DNA of 64,000 nucleotides from JAWXTK01 sp044433645 (GTDB lineage: Bacteria > Bacteroidota > Bacteroidia > Bacteroidales > Rikenellaceae), in assembly GCA_044433645.1 (NCBI GenBank), contig JAWXTK010000007.1, forward strand, positions 1 to 64,000, in the 5' to 3' direction. How positions within the stretch are numbered: the stretch's first letter is position 1; the number at the start of each line of letters is the position of its first letter. Positions 15,490 to 23,300 of the stretch are shown piece by piece. A program made the translations under genes and the position numbers. Under the pieces are notes generated by a model. The model was not told where the DNA came from. It saw only the letters and a list, made by a program, of their open reading frames with translations, and searched no databases.

Positions 15490-15611
15490 ATTTTTTACAA
15501 ATCTTCGATTTGTGGCACTCAAAAGAAAAATGCATGCATTTTTCTGTCTTATGAGTTTCGTGCCCCACTAACGTTTAACGTCTCCGACGGCCGGGGTGCT
15601 CCCCGGTGAGC
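15490..15611 (-). repeat. intergenic palindromic repeat, family A copy 2
   Basis: On the minus strand it contains GTTAGTGGGGCACGA, an AAAAATGCATGCATTTTT palindrome, GAGTGCC, and the ACAAATC-GAA-GATTTGT hairpin shared with copies 1 and 4. It starts about 37 bases after the stop of the HAD gene, in the same direction as that gene. Confidence 0.75.
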
Positions 15612-15647
15612 TAATGAGGTTGCTAATAATTTATAACTCATAATTCT

Positions 15648-16478
15648 TTAGCATCCCAGCTCCTTTAACCTAGCATCTGCAACTATCTTATCTATAATAG
15701 TCCTCACCAAAACATCCATCTCACTATCCTGCTCGTAATTTGCCGAACACACGTAATTAACCCTATTATCGTGAATCAGAGAATCCAAAGAACTGTGATC
15801 TCCCTGCTCAGGATTAAAAACGGCAATGGAATGGCCTCCCTGCTGCTTAACTAGTCGCATACAAGGAATATCCGTAGTCCCATCGCCCACATAGATTATA
15901 TGCTCGAAAGGTATAGGGCGCTCGCTTGGTTCAACGTATTGATTGATACGCGTGCTGTCAAAAACAGTATCTATGCCCTTGTTTATCTTAAAAATGAATT
16001 GAGTTTTATTAGTGTAATTCACTGCCACAGCAGGCCAATAAGCCACCCCGTCAATATCATAAAGAAAGCTACACGCATAGATTTTCTTAAACTCACTAGC
16101 AATGCTTGTGCCCTCTATCATCTCCTTAATACCCGAAGAATTTATGTAGTGCTCAACCTTAACACCTCGCTGCTTAGCATAAGAATTTATCCTGGGAAAC
16201 CACCCTTTTACACCTGCAAAAAGTGAAATCTTAGCCCCTGAATTCCTGAAAGCCTCCTTACGAAGTGACAGCCCACGGCTCTTAGCCTCATGTATCATCT
16301 TATACATATAGGCTAGAATTGGGTCGGCATCTTGATCTCTAGCTATAAGGTTGCTCTCCTGCCAAAATTTCTTATTGCTCTTGCCCACGGCTGGGATGAA
16401 ATCGTATTCTTGCATGTTGCCAGGCGAGAGTGTGCCGTCAAAATCATATACTAAAGCTATGGTTAAATCTTTTTTCAT
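15648..16478 (-). CDS. HAD-superfamily phosphatase
   Basis: A predicted 276-residue cytosolic phosphatase. VYDFDGTLSP supplies the two catalytic Asp residues of HAD motif I, and YVGDGTTDIPCM supplies motif IV for Mg2+. A cap domain lies between them (about residues 50-150), with overall similarity to phosphoserine-phosphatase-type HADs. The start at 16478 (MKKDLTIALV) is chosen over an upstream in-frame ATG at 16547, because the motif then sits at the usual distance from the N-terminus and the longer form would begin with unusual residues. The substrate cannot be assigned. It diverges from tsaB. Confidence 0.85.
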   Translation of the reverse strand: MKKDLTIALVYDFDGTLSPGNMQEYDFIPAVGKSNKKFWQESNLIARDQDADPILAYMYKMIHEAKSRGLSLRKEAFRNSGAKISLFAGVKGWFPRINSYAKQRGVKVEHYINSSGIKEMIEGTSIASEFKKIYACSFLYDIDGVAYWPAVAVNYTNKTQFIFKINKGIDTVFDSTRINQYVEPSERPIPFEHIIYVGDGTTDIPCMRLVKQQGGHSIAVFNPEQGDHSSLDSLIHDNRVNYVCSANYEQDSEMDVLVRTIIDKIVADARLKELGC

Positions 16479-16532
16479 GGGATAACGTGTTTTATTCTGG
16501 GCATAAAGATAGTAAATATCGCAAAAGAATTG

Positions 16533-16540
16533 TACTTTTG
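16533..16540 (+). promoter_or_regulatory. promoter -7 element for the tsaB operon
   Basis: TACTTTTG matches the -7 consensus, 28 bases before tsaB. No -33 TTTG is clear. Confidence 0.6.
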
Positions 16541-16567
16541 TAACCAATAAGTTTTTTAAAAAATTAT

Positions 16568-17281
16568 ATGGCTTTAATTTTATGTATAGAAACAGGTACT
16601 GAAATCTGTTCTGTTGCCCTGGCGCTAGATGGCAAGGTTATTTCACTTAGGGAAAGCTCCTTAGGACGTGATCATGCTAAAAATCTTGGCGTTTTTATAG
16701 ATGAAATATTACGTGGCACCGAGTATAAAAGCTCTGATTTGGATGCTGTGGCTGTGAGCAAGGGGCCTGGCTCTTACACAGGGCTTAGGATAGGGGTTTC
16801 TATTTCTAAGGCTTTGTGTTATGCTTTGAATATTCCTTTGATAGGTATAGGCTCGCTTGAATCACTTACGAATGTTTTTTTAGATGATTTCCAGGCTGGA
16901 ATACTTGATGTTGAGGATTTGTCAAAGGCAGTGTTATGCCCTATGATAGATGCTCGTCGCATGGAGGTTTACACTCAGCTTTTCTCGCCTGAGGCTAAGG
17001 CTATCTCTGAGATTGAAGCTCATATCTTAACCGAAGATAGTTTTTCTGAGCAGTTAAATTCGGGCAAACAACTCTTGGTGTTCGGTGACGGCGCGAGTAA
17101 ATCGCTAGATGTAATTCACAATGAAAATATAAAATATCTTAATGTTGCACCCTCATCGCGTGGCCTAGCTAGACTAGCCGAGCAAGCTTATTTAAGAGGA
17201 GAAAAAGAGGACACGGCTTATTTTGAGCCGCTTTACCTCAAAGATTTTATGATACATAAGTCTAATAAGAAATTTTTTTAA
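16568..17281 (+). CDS. tsaB: tRNA threonylcarbamoyladenosine biosynthesis protein TsaB
   Basis: A 237-residue ASKHA-fold protein. With TsaD and TsaE it makes the t6A37 modification of ANN-decoding tRNAs; TsaB itself is the non-catalytic scaffold partner of TsaD. The start ILCIETGTEICSVAL and AVSKGPGSYTGLRIGVS (about 62-78) are diagnostic. Length is normal. The stop lies 3 bases before the PASTA protein, and rluD follows 3 bases later, so these three form an operon. Confidence 0.96.
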   Translation: MALILCIETGTEICSVALALDGKVISLRESSLGRDHAKNLGVFIDEILRGTEYKSSDLDAVAVSKGPGSYTGLRIGVSISKALCYALNIPLIGIGSLESLTNVFLDDFQAGILDVEDLSKAVLCPMIDARRMEVYTQLFSPEAKAISEIEAHILTEDSFSEQLNSGKQLLVFGDGASKSLDVIHNENIKYLNVAPSSRGLARLAEQAYLRGEKEDTAYFEPLYLKDFMIHKSNKKFF

Positions 17282-17284
17282 GCT

Positions 17285-18247
17285 ATGGCAAAGAAAACTA
17301 AGACAACTAATAAAAAGAGATTCTTACACCCCTTACTTCGCACAGCAATCTTGGCTGGGTGCATTATTGTGTTGGTGGTTTCAATAACTAACGTGATGCT
17401 GAATTTGTTTACTCGTCATAATGATTATTATAACGTGCCTGACTTTTCGGGCATGACTTTGCCTGAGGCTAAGCGTGCTGCCAAAGAGGGTAAATTAGTG
17501 TTGGAATTAAGCGATTCTTTGTATGTGCCTAGTTTGAGTGGTGGCGTGATTTTAGAGCAAAGACCACTAATGGGAGCTAAAGTTAAATCGGGAAGACGTG
17601 TGTTTCTGACTATAAATTCTTTTCGTGAACGTTTAGTTGAGGTGCCTTATGTGGCTGGTTACTCACTTCGTCAGGCTAAAAATAATCTTGAACTTTCGGG
17701 ACTTAGAATCAAGGAATTAATCTATAAAGAGGATATAGCTACAAACAATGTGTTGGAGCAATTCTATGATGACACTCAAATACTTCAAGATTCAAAACTA
17801 GAGGTAGCTCAAAGTTCAGCTATAACTTTAGTAGTGGGCAAGGCTCAGGATGCGCCCTTGCAGAATGTGCCAAAATTAGTAGGCCTTAGCCTCAGTGATG
17901 CTCAGTCTCGTTTGTGGGAATTGGGGCTTAATGTTGAGGATAAGGGCAGTGATAAGGATGTTAACGGGCTTAATAAATACGAAGCTAAGGTCTTTGCGCA
18001 GTCTGTCTTATACTCCGAGCAAGTGGATTTAGGCAGTAAAATTATGCTTAAACTTACATTTAACCAAGACAAAGTAACCCGTGGAGTGCGCAGCGCTGAT
18101 AGCACCTATAAAGTAAAACTTAAAGAGGCTGAACTATTGCAAAAGATGCAGGATAGCATAACTCAGGCTAAGCTAGATAGTGCAACTCTATCGACCATAA
18201 GCTCAGAGCAAGAGATAATGAAGGAGCTAATGAATTTTAACAATTAA
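17285..18247 (+). CDS. PASTA-domain membrane protein
   Basis: A 320-residue protein with a short basic cytoplasmic start, one transmembrane helix (about residues 18-40) and three periplasmic PASTA domains. These begin at VPDFSGMTLPEAK (near 54), VPYVAGYSLRQAK (near 121) and VPKLVGLSLSDAQ (near 198). There is no kinase domain. In Gram-positive bacteria PASTA domains bind peptidoglycan fragments on Ser/Thr kinases and PBPs. In Bacteroidota this stand-alone form is regularly next to rluD, and its role is probably in cell-wall sensing or binding. The C-terminal 50 residues are polar and may be coiled-coil. Confidence 0.88.
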   Translation: MAKKTKTTNKKRFLHPLLRTAILAGCIIVLVVSITNVMLNLFTRHNDYYNVPDFSGMTLPEAKRAAKEGKLVLELSDSLYVPSLSGGVILEQRPLMGAKVKSGRRVFLTINSFRERLVEVPYVAGYSLRQAKNNLELSGLRIKELIYKEDIATNNVLEQFYDDTQILQDSKLEVAQSSAITLVVGKAQDAPLQNVPKLVGLSLSDAQSRLWELGLNVEDKGSDKDVNGLNKYEAKVFAQSVLYSEQVDLGSKIMLKLTFNQDKVTRGVRSADSTYKVKLKEAELLQKMQDSITQAKLDSATLSTISSEQEIMKELMNFNN

Positions 18248-18250
18248 TCA

Positions 18251-19303
18251 ATGAACAACCAAGATATAGAACTAGATATTGATGCGCAGAGCGAAGAACT
18301 CTACGAGCACTTTTCTGTAAAAGTAGATAAGGGTCAGTCCCTGTTGAGAATAGATAAATTTCTTACTACTCGCATGGAGGCTGCATCGAGAAATAGAATT
18401 CAGGCTGCGGCCGACACGGGAGGAATCCTTGTTAACGGCAAGCCTGTGAAGTCTAGTTATAAGGTTAAACCTCTGGATACCATATCTATAGTAATGCCTT
18501 ATCCTAAGCGAGTTATAGAAATTATAGCCGAGGATATCCCTTTAGAAATACCTTACGAGGACGATGATTTGCTTATCGTGAACAAGCAGCCAGGGCTTGT
18601 GGTTCACCCAGGTCATGGAAATTACAGTGGCACGCTGGTTAACGCCCTAACTTATCACCTTAGAGATTTACCCATGTTTCAAGAGGGTGACATGAGAGCT
18701 GGGCTTGTGCATAGGATAGATAAAAACACATCAGGTTTGCTGGTGATAGCCAAAAATGAGAAGGCTCATGTTAAGCTTGCTAAACAATTTTTTGATCATA
18801 GTATTTCACGCCGTTATCAAGCACTTGTGTGGGGTAATTTAGCTGAGGATGAGGGTACTATCACAGGTAATATAGGTCGTAGTGTCAAGGACAGACTACG
18901 TATGTGCGTGTTCCCCGAGGGTGATGACGGCAAGCATGCTGTGACTCATTATAAGGTACTAAAACGCTATGGTTATGTTACTTTGGTGGAATGCCGTCTG
19001 GAGACTGGACGAACTCACCAGATACGTGTGCACATGCAGTATATAGGCCACCCCTTGTTTAACGACGAGAGGTATGGAGGCGATAAGATATTAAAAGGTA
19101 CGACGTTTACAAAATATAAACAATTTGTTGAAAATTGCTTTAGGATTTTACCTCGTCAAGCACTGCACGCCAAGTCTTTAGGCTTTGTACACCCTGCCTC
19201 AGGTGAGGATGTTTTCTTTGAGAGCGCACTGCCAGATGATATGGTGCAGGTGCTTGAGAAGTGGGATACTTATGTGGTTTCGCGAGACACTTTTGTAGAT
19301 TAG
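18251..19303 (+). CDS. rluD: RluD-family 23S rRNA pseudouridine synthase
   Basis: A 350-residue enzyme with an N-terminal S4 RNA-binding domain (about 30-85, LLRIDKFLTT then ILVNGKPVKSSYKV) and a RluA/RluD catalytic domain. HRIDKNTSGLLVIAKN carries the catalytic Asp. RYQALVWG, LETGRTHQIRVHM and HPLFNDERYGG are further family motifs. E. coli RluD modifies helix 69 of 23S rRNA; the same targets are likely here. It is the last gene of the tsaB operon. A family B repeat begins at the base after its stop. Confidence 0.93.
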   Translation: MNNQDIELDIDAQSEELYEHFSVKVDKGQSLLRIDKFLTTRMEAASRNRIQAAADTGGILVNGKPVKSSYKVKPLDTISIVMPYPKRVIEIIAEDIPLEIPYEDDDLLIVNKQPGLVVHPGHGNYSGTLVNALTYHLRDLPMFQEGDMRAGLVHRIDKNTSGLLVIAKNEKAHVKLAKQFFDHSISRRYQALVWGNLAEDEGTITGNIGRSVKDRLRMCVFPEGDDGKHAVTHYKVLKRYGYVTLVECRLETGRTHQIRVHMQYIGHPLFNDERYGGDKILKGTTFTKYKQFVENCFRILPRQALHAKSLGFVHPASGEDVFFESALPDDMVQVLEKWDTYVVSRDTFVD

Positions 19304-19429
19304 GGGGGCGACTAATAAGCATTCATCTGCTGCCTTCTTGCTTTTCATCCTAATACTCACGTACCTTAAGTACGCTCCGTTTAGGCTGAAAATCAGAGCG
19401 TTGCAGCTAAATACTTCTTAGCCACCCTT
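19304..19429 (+). repeat. intergenic palindromic repeat, family B copy 1
   Basis: Starts directly after the rluD stop: GACTAATAAGCATTCATCTG at its left end, a central CGTACCTTAAGTACG palindrome and GAGCGTTGCA, ending CTTAGCCACCCTT. The two ends are imperfect inverted repeats (about 23 of 33 matches), so the whole unit can fold as one long hairpin. Related copies lie at 20158-20280 (inverted) and 32242-32366. Confidence 0.88.
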
Positions 19430-19465
19430 AATAAAGTGCAAAAACAGTAAATTGCTCACTTAAAA

Positions 19466-20062
19466 TTATTTTTTTACGGCCATATTGTGGCGTTTTTCAA
19501 TGATGTTCCAATCTATCACAGACCAAATATTCTCTAAATATACTGCTCTACGATTCTGATAATCAAGATAGTAGGCGTGCTCCCACACATCTATGCACAT
19601 TAGTGGTGTGAGGTTCTGCGTTATGGGATTATCGCCGTTTTGAGTGGTTGTGATAAGCAATGATCCGTCCTTTGCCATGTTAAGCCACGCCCATCCCGAA
19701 CCAAAAACCTTGAGCGCATCTTTTGTTAGGTGGGTTTTAAATTCGGCAAAAGAGCCAAAATACTTTTCGATTTTTTTCATTAACTCGCCCTCGGGCTCTA
19801 GTTTTGCCTTGGGTGAGAGAGCCTCAAAATAGAAGATATGGTTGAGGCTTTGGGCTGCGTTGTTATATAATGCCCCGTCTGCAATTTTCACTAAACTTTC
19901 GAGATTATTTGCTTTTAAATCGCTGTGAATCAGAAGTTTGTTGGTGTTGTCTATGTAGGCTTGCAGGTGTTTACCATAGTGGTATTCCATGGTCTTTTTG
20001 CTTAGTGCAGGGCTTAGCTCATAGAGAGCATAGCTTAATTTCGGTAAAGTCAATTTTTCCAT
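19466..20062 (-). CDS. sodB: superoxide dismutase (Fe/Mn family)
   Basis: A 198-residue cytosolic enzyme that dismutates superoxide. The metal ligands are His28, His75 (in SLNHIFYF), Asp158 and His162 (DVWEHAYYLDYQNRR). The outer-sphere Gln71 in NNAAQ, before the second His, points to the iron-type subgroup, though cambialistic use of Mn is possible. The usual Trp of the FYW motif is Phe here. Length is standard. It is flanked on both sides by family B repeats in opposite orientation. A perfect 19-bp inverted repeat lies just upstream of the start codon. Confidence 0.96.
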   Translation of the reverse strand: MEKLTLPKLSYALYELSPALSKKTMEYHYGKHLQAYIDNTNKLLIHSDLKANNLESLVKIADGALYNNAAQSLNHIFYFEALSPKAKLEPEGELMKKIEKYFGSFAEFKTHLTKDALKVFGSGWAWLNMAKDGSLLITTTQNGDNPITQNLTPLMCIDVWEHAYYLDYQNRRAVYLENIWSVIDWNIIEKRHNMAVKK

Positions 20063-20071
20063 ATATGTAAA

Positions 20072-20120
20072 ATTAAAAAGGTATAAAACTCTTTTTATTC
20101 AAGTTTTATACCTTTTTAAT
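20072..20120 (-). promoter_or_regulatory. 19-bp perfect inverted repeat at the sodB start
   Basis: Arms 20072-20090 and 20102-20120 are exactly complementary with an 11-base loop. On the minus strand the proximal arm contains TACCTTTT, one base off the -7 consensus, with CTTG 16 bases upstream. The repeat therefore probably overlaps the sodB promoter. It may be an operator, a leader hairpin, or the terminator of the upstream FKBP genes. Confidence 0.6.
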
Positions 20121-20157
20121 ATTTTATAAGAAAAATAATTTCTTAACGGAGTGATAA

Positions 20158-20280
20158 GGACGGCTAAAAAGTATTTAGCTGCAACGCTCTGATTTTTATT
20201 TAAAAACGGAGTTTACTTATGGTAAATGAGTATTTTAAATGAAAAGCTAGAAGGCAGCAGATGAATGCTTATTAGTCGTC
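20158..20280 (-). repeat. intergenic palindromic repeat, family B copy 2
   Basis: On the minus strand it reads GACTAATAAGCATTCATCTG right after the FKBP gene stop and ends AGCTAAATACTTTTTAGCC. The central part is diverged from copies 1 and 3 (long AT-rich tract in place of the CGTACCTTAAGTACG palindrome), while both ends are well kept. Confidence 0.8.
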
Positions 20281-20283
20281 TTT

Positions 20284-21501
20284 TTAGTCTTCATCTACAT
20301 ACACCCTAGCTAGGAACTCAACCCTAAGCGGTTGATAAAGCTCAACTATAGCAGTTGGGTAGCTTGTCCAGTAGAAATCATCACCTATATCTATAAGTAG
20401 ATCGTCTGAGTATTCAAATGATTTTATCTCGCTAGAGCTAAGACCCTCGTCGCCATAACCCCAGGCTGAAGTAAATATAGCCTCACACCATTGACTGCCT
20501 AGTGTTGTACCTTGCTCATAAACTACTTCTTTGATAGCATCTACAAATTCATCCGTTGATGATGCAGTTGAGAAGGCAGGATAGAAGCCCACGTACTCCT
20601 CAAACTGCCAGTGCTCCACGGCATCTGACTTGATATTTGTGTCAACTAGGAAACCGTCCAAAGTCCAAAGACTGTAATATATTTGAACAGTTTTGCTATC
20701 GTCTATTTCAACGCCAAGGTCAGAGCTTGTGTAAGTTGTGTCTACGCCGTTCTCTAAAAGCTTGATGCCTCGGAATTCATCTTCAATAACTCTATAATAT
20801 AGCAAATCATCATCTGAGCCTATGCCGTTCCACGAGGATTGAAAATTAGCTGCAACGTAGTTCTTAACCTGCTCTTTTTCCCACTCTTCAATATCTGGAA
20901 TAATCTCAACAAGCTCTATATCCATAAAGAAGTTTTCGTTGTAACCAAGTGAGTAGCGACCCTCATAACCCGAGCTAAAAGTCACGCCCGATGTGCCCCA
21001 GCCCGAAGAATACGGGATGTAAGCTCTAACTTTTTCGCCAACTCTCATGTTTGCGAACATATCTAGTAGACCCTCTGGCACGTCAGAATATTCTGTGTCT
21101 TGGTCTACAATTTTGATAGTCTGAGCATTGTAGTTGGTTACAGTAGTCCATGTTTGTTGTATTACGGCCTCTAGGCTATCGCGTGTTGCAAACACACCTC
21201 CTTGCATATTGTAGCCTGTATATTTCACTTTCACCCACTCCTCACTTTGAGGTGTTGTGTTGTCTGTCACAGCGCTTTGGTCGATAATATTGTAAAAAAC
21301 TGTGGTGTCGCACTCTAGTTGGTAAAGTGTACTTTCTTCTGTAATAGCACTATTTGAGGGAGGCAGAGTCCAATAGGAGTTTCTTATGTATTTACTCCAT
21401 GCAATGCTAGTGATTTCTGTTATATTCAGTGATTCGTCCTTAGCACATGAGCTAAAGATAAGTGCTGATAATATTAAAACTTTACAAAAATTGTATTTCA
21501 T
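20284..21501 (-). CDS. FKBP-type peptidyl-prolyl isomerase, two-domain lipoprotein
   Basis: A 405-residue exported protein. A signal sequence ends in IFSSC (Cys19), so it is probably lipid-anchored. Two FKBP-like domains are visible. The first is about 85-200, with WVKVKYTGYNMQGGVFATR, GLLDMFANMRVGEKV and IPYSSGWG. The second, more diverged, is about 245-400, with VQIYYSLWTLDGFLVDTN and FTSAWGYGDEG. The role would be folding of envelope proteins. It forms an operon with the shorter FKBP gene 14 bases upstream. Acidic overall. Confidence 0.85.
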   Translation of the reverse strand: MKYNFCKVLILSALIFSSCAKDESLNITEITSIAWSKYIRNSYWTLPPSNSAITEESTLYQLECDTTVFYNIIDQSAVTDNTTPQSEEWVKVKYTGYNMQGGVFATRDSLEAVIQQTWTTVTNYNAQTIKIVDQDTEYSDVPEGLLDMFANMRVGEKVRAYIPYSSGWGTSGVTFSSGYEGRYSLGYNENFFMDIELVEIIPDIEEWEKEQVKNYVAANFQSSWNGIGSDDDLLYYRVIEDEFRGIKLLENGVDTTYTSSDLGVEIDDSKTVQIYYSLWTLDGFLVDTNIKSDAVEHWQFEEYVGFYPAFSTASSTDEFVDAIKEVVYEQGTTLGSQWCEAIFTSAWGYGDEGLSSSEIKSFEYSDDLLIDIGDDFYWTSYPTAIVELYQPLRVEFLARVYVDED

Positions 21502-21515
21502 GTATTGTGTTTTTT

Positions 21516-22055
21516 CTAATTATTTTTAACTGTTTCTATCGTGGCAATATACATTATTGGGGTGTAGCCTTCGACTGTTCCTATCACTTTATCGCCGTAA
21601 GCGTAGTCCGAGGTCATAATCAACACCACCGAATCACCCTCGTGGCAACCCACTAAGCCTTTGGTTACTCCCTTAAGTAGATTTGTTGTACCTATTACAG
21701 CCTCAATAGCATCGCTGCTCCAAGAGTCTGCGCTAAGTCCGGCTTCTACTTGCTCGGCTATAAGGTAGTCTTTGTTGCTGTAAATTAATTCGCTAGGGCC
21801 GTAGCTGAAAGTATAGCTCTCAAAATAGTAGGTTACTAAATCGCCTTTTGAGATTACGTTACTAGTAGCGTAATCTGCTCTGTCTGAGTTAGGTACGTAG
21901 CGATAAACTCCGTCTAAATCATCATAGTCTATATCTTTGTCGTCTAGATAATCCTCAATATCTTCTTCTTGATCTAAAATCGCATCTGTATCCACATCGC
22001 AAAAGCACAAAGTACTAGCTGCAAACAATAAGAATATGTATTTAAGTAATTTCAA
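21516..22055 (-). CDS. FKBP-type peptidyl-prolyl isomerase-like exported protein
   Basis: A 179-residue protein with a hydrophobic N-terminal signal (1-18) and an unusual lipobox-like LCFC (Cys19). A very acidic linker (about 20-50, rich in Asp) leads to one FKBP-like domain with GVTKGLVGCHEGDSVVL and TSDYAYGDKVIG. It is shorter than many FKBPs, and several active-site aromatics are not obvious, so isomerase activity is uncertain. First gene of a two-gene operon with the double-domain FKBP. Confidence 0.78.
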   Translation of the reverse strand: MKLLKYIFLLFAASTLCFCDVDTDAILDQEEDIEDYLDDKDIDYDDLDGVYRYVPNSDRADYATSNVISKGDLVTYYFESYTFSYGPSELIYSNKDYLIAEQVEAGLSADSWSSDAIEAVIGTTNLLKGVTKGLVGCHEGDSVVLIMTSDYAYGDKVIGTVEGYTPIMYIATIETVKNN

Positions 22056-22090
22056 AACTCTAAAAATTTAAACTCGTTTATTTTAATCTA

Positions 22091-22098
22091 CAAATGTA
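22091..22098 (-). promoter_or_regulatory. promoter -7 element for the FKBP operon
   Basis: Minus strand TACATTTG fits TAnnTTTG, 36 bases before the first FKBP start. The nearest TTTG (22125-22128) has an overlong 26-base spacer. Confidence 0.5.
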
Positions 22099-22162
22099 AC
22101 TATATTTTTGTTATTAACGACACACAAAGCCCGAAAATTGCACGAAGTTAAGTTTTTATTAT

Positions 22163-22170
22163 TAACTTTG
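22163..22170 (+). promoter_or_regulatory. promoter -7 element for ychF-gltX
   Basis: TAACTTTG is a perfect -7 box 29 bases before ychF. ATTG (22137-22140) lies 22 bases upstream as a partial -33. Confidence 0.65.
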
Positions 22171-22198
22171 TGCTTTAAAATTTATTAAATAAAAAATA

Positions 22199-23299
22199 AT
22201 GGCTTTACAATGTGGTATAGTTGGACTTCCTAACGTGGGTAAGTCAACTCTTTTTAACTGTTTGTCTAATGCTAAGGCGCAGGCAGCTAACTTCCCTTTT
22301 TGCACTATAGAACCTAATGTGGGCGTGATTACAGTGCCCGATGATAGACTTATTAAACTTGCAAATATAGATAATCCTAAGAAAATTGTGCCTACAACTA
22401 TCGAAATCGTAGACATAGCAGGCCTTGTTAAAGGAGCATCTAAAGGCGAGGGTTTGGGTAATAAATTCTTGGCTAATATTCGTAATACTGATGCAATTAT
22501 TCACGTGTTGCGTTGTTTTGAGAACGACAATATCACTCACGTTGACGGTAGCATCAACCCTGTGCGTGACAAAGAAATCATAGACACAGAATTGCAATTA
22601 AAAGACCTTGAAACAGTTGAAAGCCGTATCTCTAAAGTGCAAAAACAAGCGCAAAGTGGAGGCGATAAGCAAGCTAAGAGAATCTATGATATATTGGTGC
22701 AATTTAAAGCTGTGCTTGAGCAAGGCAAATCAGCACGTAGTGTTGAGGTAGATAAAGAAGACGTGAAATTAGTTTCTGAATTAGGTCTACTTACCACTAA
22801 ACCAGTGCTTTACGTATGTAATGTAGACGAAAAATCAGCAGCTACGGGCAATGCTCATGTTGAGGCTGTGAGAGCAGCAACGGCAGATGAAAGAGCCGAA
22901 ATTCTTATCATTGCAGCAGCTACCGAGGCTGATATCGCTGAGTTGGAGGAATACGAGGAGCGCCAAATGTTTTTGGAGGAAGCAGGTCTTAGCGAGTCGG
23001 GCGTTAGCCGTTTGATTCGTTCGGCATATAGTTTGCTAAATCTTGAAACTTACTTTACAACTGGAGTTCAAGAAACTCACGCGTGGACCTATCCTAAAGG
23101 CACGAAAGCGCCGGGTGCAGCAGGTGTGATTCACTCAGATTTTGAGAAAGGTTTTATACGTGCCGAGGTTATCAAATATGAAGATTACATAACTCTAGGC
23201 TCAGAAAAAGCGTGTCGTGAGGCAGGTAAACTTTCGGTTGAGGGTAAAGAATATGTTGTACAAGACGGCGATATTATGCACTTTTTATTTAATGTTTAA
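22199..23299 (+). CDS. ychF: redox-regulated ATPase YchF (Obg family)
   Basis: A 366-residue P-loop protein of standard length. GLPNVGKSTLFN (8-19) is the Walker A. The G2/G3 segments include NFPFCTIEPNVG and DIAGLVKGASKGEG. The family's specificity loop NVDE (about 201-204) replaces NKxD, consistent with ATP use. The C-terminal TGS domain (from about 280) contains TTGVQETHAWTYPKGTKAP-type sequence and ends VQDGDIMHFLFNV. YchF/OLA1 binds ribosomes and limits stress responses. Its last bases overlap or abut the gltX start. Confidence 0.97.
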   Translation: MALQCGIVGLPNVGKSTLFNCLSNAKAQAANFPFCTIEPNVGVITVPDDRLIKLANIDNPKKIVPTTIEIVDIAGLVKGASKGEGLGNKFLANIRNTDAIIHVLRCFENDNITHVDGSINPVRDKEIIDTELQLKDLETVESRISKVQKQAQSGGDKQAKRIYDILVQFKAVLEQGKSARSVEVDKEDVKLVSELGLLTTKPVLYVCNVDEKSAATGNAHVEAVRAATADERAEILIIAAATEADIAELEEYEERQMFLEEAGLSESGVSRLIRSAYSLLNLETYFTTGVQETHAWTYPKGTKAPGAAGVIHSDFEKGFIRAEVIKYEDYITLGSEKACREAGKLSVEGKEYVVQDGDIMHFLFNV

Positions 23300-23300
23300 G

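Noticed and set aside
15408..15647. Bacteroidales-1 RNA expected downstream of rplT
   Set aside because: That RNA has its own TAnnTTTG promoter and terminator after the L20 gene. Here only the rplT terminator and a family A repeat facing the other way are present.
19304..20280. sodB region as a composite transposon
   Set aside because: The flanking repeats are about 125 bp, carry no transposase, and no target-site duplication is visible.
23217..23300. Longer gltX starting inside ychF
   Set aside because: The added residues come from the ychF C-terminal coding region in another frame and precede the normal MREVRVRFAPSP start.
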